From: Hyaloperonospora brassicae | Taxonomy: Eukaryota; Oomycota; Peronosporomycetes; Peronosporales; Peronosporaceae | Assembly (NCBI GenBank): GCA_947650285.1 | Contig: CANTFL010000090.1 | Coordinates: 620,001-684,000, forward strand | Length of the DNA: 64,000 nt | Reading direction: 5' to 3' | Shown: positions 58,315 through 64,000 of the stretch, piece by piece | Layout: each line of letters begins with the position of its first letter | Position numbering within the stretch: the stretch's first letter is position 1 | Notes under the pieces: generated by a model | What the model was told of the DNA's origin: nothing | What the model saw: only the letters and a program-made list of their open reading frames with translations | Database searches by the model: none | Program-made: the position numbers and the translations under genes

Positions 58315-60378
58315 TTGGTTTCTCCCAAAATGGCGATGATTGACATGGAAGAAATTTACGGTACCAATGTACTGTCAAAGGGACACATTTTTCAGACGGG
58401 CGCTGCTGCAACTGTGTTTATACAGGACTATTGTTTTAATCAAAATCGACAGTGCAAGGTCAAGAGGTGCAGTGGTGGAAGCAAAACGTATGTGTGCCCA
58501 CAAGACGGGTGCCCGTGGGAAGTCCGCGTGACGAGGCGACAGAGAAAGGGTGCATCTTCTGAGTACTACATTTCGACGCTTGTTGATGTTCACTCGGATG
58601 TGTGTCTTGCGACTGCCAAGCCTTCAGCACGTCAAATCAAGCTTTTTCCTACTTTTAGTGCTGCGGTTCGAGGTGACAAGGGCATCAAGCGCAAGGCAAT
58701 AGTGGCTCTAGTCCGCGTTCGTGATGGATCGAACCTTCAAAATTATCGAAATAAGACTTACGAAGCCAAAGAAGCGGTAATTGAAGAGATGGAAGGCGAG
58801 TGGAAGTCGTCATTTGAGCTTTTAGCTCCACATTTGATTGAGTTAAAGCGCTTGAACGTATCCAGCACTGTGGTGCTCGAAGTGGACCAAGAGAATCGAT
58901 TTTTCCGCTTTTTTGTGGCCTTTGGAGTGTCTGTAAGCAGCCAACAGTTTAATGTTCCGGTGGTTGGATTTGATGGAACGCATTCACGACATCACAAATT
59001 AAATGGCGTGATACTATCTCTCATTGGTCGAGACGGAAATGGGCAAAACATTACGTTGGCTACTGCATTCGTAAATGTGGAGAACAAGGACAACATTTCA
59101 TGGTTTTTCATTCAGTGTATTAATGCTGGAATTAATTTAGTGAATGTCGCGATAATGTGTGATCGTGGGAAGATACAAGATTCCGTGAAAGATGTATACG
59201 CAACGACAGGTATCATCCTCCAGATTCGATTCTGTACTTTGCATATTTTGCGCAACATCAAACGGAATTTTGGGTGTTCTGGATCTGAATTCGAGAATGC
59301 TGTGTGGAAAATTCAAGCAGCAGAATCCGAGATCGAATATAACGCAGCTCTTACAAAGGTGCGAATAAAGTTTGGAGATGATGTTGCCACATACATCGGG
59401 AATATCGGTTCCATTTATTGGACTGTATTTGCGAATATGCAAATGGAAAATGTCGATGAAAATTTAAATGTCAGAAAGTTCACGACGTCAAGCACAAATG
59501 TGGCCACATGCACGTATCACCAAGATAATCGATCTTTACCAATGACACCATGTTCTCTTTTTGGGTGGCGCACCACTAACTTTGTCGAAAGCGATAACAA
59601 CACCATGCTTGTTCATGGAATTCGTGACGCATCGCCTCTCGAAGCATTGAAAATTTTAACACAGGCGACTATGGAAAATTTTTGCATGCGTCAAGATCAA
59701 ATTAAACAATGGAGAACAAAGAAACTTTCTGTGACTCCTCGTGCGAGGTCTCTTTGGAAAAAAGAACAAGCAGCTGCAGGTGGATATGAAGTTGTGCGGT
59801 CGAACTCCACTATATGGTTTGCCTCGAAACAAGGGTACGCAAAATATCGGCGCATTGATGTTGAGGCTTTAAGTTGCTCTTGTTCAACTTTTATGCAAAT
59901 GAGATTGCCTTGCAGACACCTTGTTGCCGTATTGCATGCTAATGGATCTACAATCGACATAACAGCAGCTTTTCATCCTGCATATTTGGTCAAAACGTTT
60001 GAGCAAGGTTTTCTGGGTAAGTCGATTGAATTGGTTGTCAACACCAGAACACCACAAGTGAAGATTAATCCGCCATTGTTTTACAAAAAAACTGGACGAC
60101 GACAAAAAAGACGTATCGGTAGCTCTGGGGATTCGAAGTCTGGAGCTACTTACAAATGCCGCCACTGCTTTCAAGAGGGACACAACAAGTTAACATGTCG
60201 ACTCCATGCGACTGTTATGGAACAAAAGAACAAGCATTTCGAAGCAAAGTCAATTGACTTAAGTGACCCGATTAGGTCTGTACATCCAGCGTCAGTATTC
60301 GTGACGCATACAGTGATGGATGACACCACCTCGAATGAATGCCACCCGCGTGGATCTATTGCCTTCATACTTAATTAA
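58315..60378 (+). CDS. MULE transposase, intact (687 aa)
   Basis: Residues about 30-97 form an N-terminal Cys/His DNA-binding finger of the FLYWCH/WRKY-GCM type (C47, C52, C61, C66, then H93 and C97). The DDE catalytic core follows: D220 in GFDGTHSRH, D283 in MCDRGK, C307-x2-H310 in CTLHIL, and E425 in NFVESDNN. A SWIM zinc finger lies at 521-535 (CSC, then CRH). A CCHC zinc knuckle is at 615-628. All expected residues are present, so the enzyme should be able to cut and reinsert the element. The ORF's first codon is not ATG-defined: the first clear ATG is at 58330, and either start keeps all domains. Confidence 0.93.
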   Translation: MVSPKMAMIDMEEIYGTNVLSKGHIFQTGAAATVFIQDYCFNQNRQCKVKRCSGGSKTYVCPQDGCPWEVRVTRRQRKGASSEYYISTLVDVHSDVCLATAKPSARQIKLFPTFSAAVRGDKGIKRKAIVALVRVRDGSNLQNYRNKTYEAKEAVIEEMEGEWKSSFELLAPHLIELKRLNVSSTVVLEVDQENRFFRFFVAFGVSVSSQQFNVPVVGFDGTHSRHHKLNGVILSLIGRDGNGQNITLATAFVNVENKDNISWFFIQCINAGINLVNVAIMCDRGKIQDSVKDVYATTGIILQIRFCTLHILRNIKRNFGCSGSEFENAVWKIQAAESEIEYNAALTKVRIKFGDDVATYIGNIGSIYWTVFANMQMENVDENLNVRKFTTSSTNVATCTYHQDNRSLPMTPCSLFGWRTTNFVESDNNTMLVHGIRDASPLEALKILTQATMENFCMRQDQIKQWRTKKLSVTPRARSLWKKEQAAAGGYEVVRSNSTIWFASKQGYAKYRRIDVEALSCSCSTFMQMRLPCRHLVAVLHANGSTIDITAAFHPAYLVKTFEQGFLGKSIELVVNTRTPQVKINPPLFYKKTGRRQKRRIGSSGDSKSGATYKCRHCFQEGHNKLTCRLHATVMEQKNKHFEAKSIDLSDPIRSVHPASVFVTHTVMDDTTSNECHPRGSIAFILN

Positions 60379-60627
60379 AGGTGCTGTGCATAGCTTTTAT
60401 AACAGAAAAATACAACAACATCTTTGCCAACACGTTGCTTTAAACACGCTTGCTATATATTATTTGTTTGTTTACTCTCATTGCTAAAATTTATTGTGAA
60501 CAAAGTGCTTAAAACATAATGTGTGTCATCTTTTAGTCCTCTACAACAACACTTCCTTCTACCTGCACCTGCGGGACATCACTCACATCGATCATGAAGC
60601 ATCTTACATACTTCTTTCACGTACATT

Positions 60628-61230
60628 GTGCATCAGGGGGTTCACTCTGTGCTTGGCAATCACAAATCGCGCCTGTATAGCGCAATTTCACACCTTGACC
60701 TTGTAACACGACTTGTACAGCCCTTGTATCCGATCCCTGGTAGTAAAACAAAACGTAAAGACGTCAGAAATACTCCATACGTACATCAGAACTGGCGCCA
60801 ACAATTCGCATTCGACCTGCAAAATACCAAACAAGAGATAGTGACGATCTTGATGACGTCCAACCTATTCCAAGGTCCAGGCATTGAACAACCAGCAATA
60901 TTCGTCCCATTAAAAAGTGTTAAAACAGATATAATAGTGGAAATCGTCGACTTTCGTACCTACACAACGTCCGGTTGGTTCTCATTCGTCGGCCTATCGC
61001 ACGCCGCTTCCCCTGCATTGTCACGTGCACAGAAATTATGATTGACTCGACATTCACTCTTTGATCGGCTACAGATAAATAAACACCACGTCTCTTACCT
61101 TAACATCGCTGGTAGGCTTCCAGCAACGATAGAGTTCCAACACAGAGGCCTTCGACCATTAACGCATGAGCTCGTACGTCGCAAAATGAACAAAGCGCAT
61201 TTTATTTGCCGAACAAAGTCTGCCCAATGA
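60628..61230 (+). CDS. Possible second frame of the MULE, one internal stop
   Basis: A plus-strand frame runs from 60628, meets one TGA at 61039 and continues in the same frame to 61230, about 200 codons in all. It contains WRQQFAFDLQNTKQEI and IIVEIVDFRTYTTSGWF. It lies downstream of the transposase and inside the inverted ends. I recognise no domain. It could be an accessory gene, cargo, or chance. The single stop with open frame on both sides is the only argument for a broken gene. Confidence 0.3.
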
Positions 61231-61324
61231 GATCATTTAACGGCTCGATTAAAATAGAAACTATCTTACCCAATCACGCAGTTTTATTCAATTAAGCAGT
61301 TAAAAAAGGTGTCGTAAACATCTG

Positions 61325-61408
61325 TCCCACTCTATGTTGGCCCGTCTTAGAACTGGTGCTTGTTTCAGGACTTTTGCACGAATCTAGTGCTGGTTTCTGG
61401 ATTTGCTC
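61325..61408. repeat. Right TIR of the autonomous MULE
   Basis: Reverse complement of 58052-58135, a few mismatches. Confidence 0.9.
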
Positions 61409-61417
61409 GCACCAAGA

Positions 61418-61668
61418 CGTGGTCGATTACGGCGAGACAGATCACCGCGAGTTCGGTCGGATATGAAGTGAGCAGCTGTCCTTGCCCAGAGCAGCGCATA
61501 TAGCAATATAAACTCAGAAAATGTGCGTCCCACACTTCGACAGAGAATTGATGTGATGCACGATCTCTAGATTCACGGACCTCGCAAGACCTTCGATCAA
61601 TCGCAGGCCTGTCCCATCGGTTCCTCGTGACTGGCTGTTTTACATCATTGGCAAACGATCTCCATACA
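61418..61668 (-). pseudogene. 5'/middle part of the split host gene
   Basis: The minus-strand reading FANDVKQPVTRNRWDRPA, and in a neighbouring frame GRTFSEFILLYALLWARTAAHF, is protein-like over 80 codons. It is bounded on the left by the autonomous MULE target site and on the right by the target site of the non-autonomous MULE. The reading continues for a few codons beyond 63928. No family is recognised. Confidence 0.35.
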
Positions 61669-61677
61669 GACTGCAAG

Positions 61678-63919
61678 GGGGAATCGTAAAAAAACACCAG
61701 TGTTCGCCCAAAAAAACACCGTTACGATGAGGCTATCCATGAGCCTTATTTAATATATACGCTAAAGGGTAGAGAAAATACCGCTGTCGATTGTACTTCG
61801 CTAGAAACGTTTCTAAGATAAGTCGGACCCTCCGCTTTTTGACCGGAATGCGGTCGAACACCTTCGGTCTGTCGCGGGAAATAGAGAGACTTTGGATCAC
61901 ATTTTTTGGGGTTGTCCAACCGCATAGGGTTGCTGGCTTACACTTATAACCTACTGGACCGGATGCACGGGAACTCCGACCAGTATGCAGCTTCACGCGA
62001 GGTTTTGCATGTCAAGGACGTCCCTGCCGTCGAATCCCATCATTTCACGGCGGCTGCTGAGCGCGTTTGGACATTGAATAAAGGCTTATGTGTGTCAATG
62101 GAAGCAGATGTGGTAAGTATTATGTTTATTATGTATCACGATTATATAGGTTCAGCGCGATCGGGTCGCTCAAGAAGGTCTTTCCGTCACTTTGGCGGGA
62201 TGTATGTACGAATACATAGTTCAAAGTTTTCGGCAATCGCACGCACTAGCGATGCAGGAGTGTAGGAAGCTACACACCCAGGTGGCTGGAACTCGTCTAA
62301 TGCAATGCATCGGGCTGCTCACCATGGCCTTATCCAGAGCACCTCACACAGCGGTGAGACTCGTCCAACCACCGAATCATTCGACACCGGCGTTGCTATC
62401 CTGGCTTAGGTCTTTCCAGACGTCTTGTGCACCATAATTTTGTATAATAGATAGTCTGTTCCCCTCTATCTCTTAAACGGACTGCAGTCTTCACTTGCGA
62501 GACGACGGCTCCTGCAACGGCGCAGGTACAAGCCAAGGGCGTGACGGCAACATCTGCAGCGACGATTTTTGAACCGGTGGAGCTTGCTGCTGTTGAAAAA
62601 TAAGCGGCCTCAGACGAGACAGTCTTTGCAGCGGCGGGATTGGCTGCGTCGTCGCTGTGAGAGCGAAAGGTAAGATGGTGGCGGTATGTCCTTTAGCAGT
62701 TACATTTTTACACACCCATAAGTTGTAAATATGGACTAATGACGCTCTCATTAGCATTACGTCGGCAAGGACATGTCTCCTCGGCATCATCTATGGGAGT
62801 CAACTAAAAGTAATCCAACGATGGCTTTGCGCAAAAGATATCTCGTGCAAGTAGAAAGTAGACTAACTAACGCCATTTTATTATATGATGTGATCGGTCG
62901 TGCCATATCAAATCTAAGATACACACGCGACGCTAGTTAGCCGTGTTGCACAAAACCTGTCAGCAGCAGCATTATCAACCTGCTATTACTATTTAAGAGA
63001 AGAACAAGTATAACCATGTTATAATACTGCAATAAACGCCGATGGGAAATAGGACGGCTTGTGCCAGCGTGAATTTAAGTAGACCGGAGCCGTATACTGC
63101 AGTCTCCTTAACAACACAGATCATGTAGCTCCAAAATCGATGGTATGTATTTCACACGGCATCGCAAGGACCTAATGCATTGTGTCAATACAAGAAGCAT
63201 GCAACGTCGGGTTGATCGCGGACACCGTAAGTCGCATCGACACGTTTAGAAACCTTAGCATTAAGTCGATCATTTTTCTTTACGCACACCCACGTACCTG
63301 GACTCTACTAGAAGTTAAGACTTAACACCAGCAAAAGAGTTGTTAACCCGAAACGCGACACCAGCGTGGGTCTGCTCAACATCAATAAAAACGATACATA
63401 GAAAATTACCAGCGAAAGCAATTTACACAACAAAATGTGATTTAGTATGTTAGTCACTCAGTCATTAGCCACATCTGAAAAGCACAATTTTTCTATCTTT
63501 CTCGCATTTCTTTGGCTATGACTCCACCGACTGCAACAGCCCGTCCCCCGTTTACTACTATTGTATACTCAGATGATTGGTGGCGACCGTTGAAGACGGC
63601 GGGAGGGATGACCGATAATGAGAAGTACAGGAGCAATTGCGATGAATGCGCCGTGACACAGTCGACGTGACTGTATGCACGTACAGCAATTGCTGAGCGT
63701 GTGCAAGGGCTAGGCCCTGAGCAGGCTATAAACAAATTGGGACTGCAGTCCGTTTAAAATGCGGAGTGTCCGACTTATCTTAGAAACGTTTCTAGCGAAG
63801 TTCAATCGAAAGTGGTATTTTCTTTACCCTTTTGTGTATGTATTAAACAAGGTCAATGGATAGCATCATCGTAACGGTGTTTTTTTAGGCGAACACTGGT
63901 GTTTTTTTTACGATTCCCC
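61678..63919. mobile_element. Non-autonomous Mutator-like element, copy B
   Basis: The ends are GGGGAATCGTAAAAAAACACCAG and its near-perfect reverse complement at 63896-63919, with a perfect 9-bp target duplication GACTGCAAG (61669-61677, 63920-63928). The element is in opposite orientation to copy A (28960-31277). TIRs are roughly 200 bp, including CGCTAGAAACGTTTCTAAGATAAG. There is no transposase. Its ends differ from those of the neighbouring autonomous element, so that enzyme may not mobilise it. It carries the same non-LTR retrotransposon fragment as copy A. Confidence 0.93.
61860..62437 (+). pseudogene. Captured zf-RVT fragment in copy B
   Basis: Plus-strand counterpart of 30518-31120. 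It shows the same order of segments (TLDHIFWGCP-like start, YVCQWK, AGCMYEYIVQSFRQSHALAM, WLRSFQTSC end) but is broken by stops and frame changes, more decayed than copy A. Confidence 0.7.
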
Positions 63920-64000
63920 GACTGCAAGCTGCAGCTGTCTTGTGCCCGTCGCTACTGATCACTCATCTACAAGCAGCTTCGTCTCGTGACATGTGGTGGA

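Larger units (their letters stand above)
58052..61408 (+). mobile_element. Autonomous Mutator-like element (MULE)
   Basis: The element is flanked by a perfect 9-bp target duplication GCACCAAGA (58043-58051 and 61409-61417), the size typical of Mutator-like elements. Its inverted ends of about 100 bp begin GAACAAATCCTGAAACCAGCA and GAGCAAATCCAGAAACCAGCA and continue through GTGGGACA. It encodes one intact transposase and a possible second frame. The lack of any break in the transposase and the intact target duplication suggest a fairly recent insertion. Confidence 0.95.

Noticed and set aside
60521..60706. Short hydrophobic plus-strand frame downstream of the transposase
   Set aside because: It overlaps the larger 60628-61230 frame out of phase and has no supporting motif.
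1..64000. CRISPR arrays, rRNA and tRNA genes
   Set aside because: No regularly spaced short direct repeats and no rRNA or cloverleaf-like sequence was noticed; the eukaryotic character of the window also makes CRISPR unlikely.

Overview
The window looks like oomycete nuclear DNA, most likely from a downy mildew or Phytophthora relative. The reasons are two classes of RxLR-type secreted effector genes, chromodomain-bearing Ty3/gypsy elements whose gag-pol readings resemble those common in oomycetes, and a mosaic of AT-rich gene-poor blocks and GC-richer transposon/effector blocks. The species cannot be named from sequence alone.

Layout. 1-13.5 kb is AT-rich and almost gene-free, with one decayed 0.9-kb terminal-inverted-repeat (TIR) element at 9.31-10.19 kb. 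13.5-45.6 kb is a large inverted duplication. The two arms (A: about 13.5-20.66 kb; B: about 39.92-45.6 kb) each carry an identical 337-residue RxLR effector gene, pointing inward to outward. The spacer between them is almost entirely mobile DNA: Ty3 chromovirus 1 (20.67-28.27 kb, 5-bp target duplication), a non-autonomous Mutator-like element (28.96-31.28 kb), and Ty3 chromovirus 2 (31.30-39.35 kb) with a leftover LTR tail. Arm A is also cut by a 1.5-kb TIR element at 14.03-15.53 kb. 45.6-46.6 kb holds simple repeats. 46.6-54.8 kb is again AT-rich, with a crumbled membrane-protein-like reading near 48.4-50.1 kb. 54.88-55.28 kb is a second, shorter RxLR gene whose N-terminal half is clearly related to the first. 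55.9-56.5 kb is a fold-back repeat. 57.7-63.9 kb is an unrecognised host reading frame into which two Mutator-like elements have inserted about 260 bp apart: an autonomous one with an intact 687-residue transposase (58.05-61.41 kb, 9-bp target duplication) and a second copy of the non-autonomous family (61.68-63.92 kb, 9-bp target duplication).

Three observations stand out. (1) The effector-bearing 5.1-kb part of the inverted duplication is nearly identical between arms, whereas homologous DNA on both outer sides is clearly diverged, and the ends of the near-identical tract fall at transposon insertions in arm A; this looks like gene conversion limited by heterology. (2) Both Ty3 elements, coding and LTR alike, are packed with short perfect stem-loops, and related LTRs keep the stems while changing the sequence on both sides. 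(3) Both Ty3 elements carry a long reading frame on the opposite strand between pol and the 3' LTR. Both retroelements are broken by stops and frameshifts; the only intact mobile-element protein is the Mutator-like transposase.
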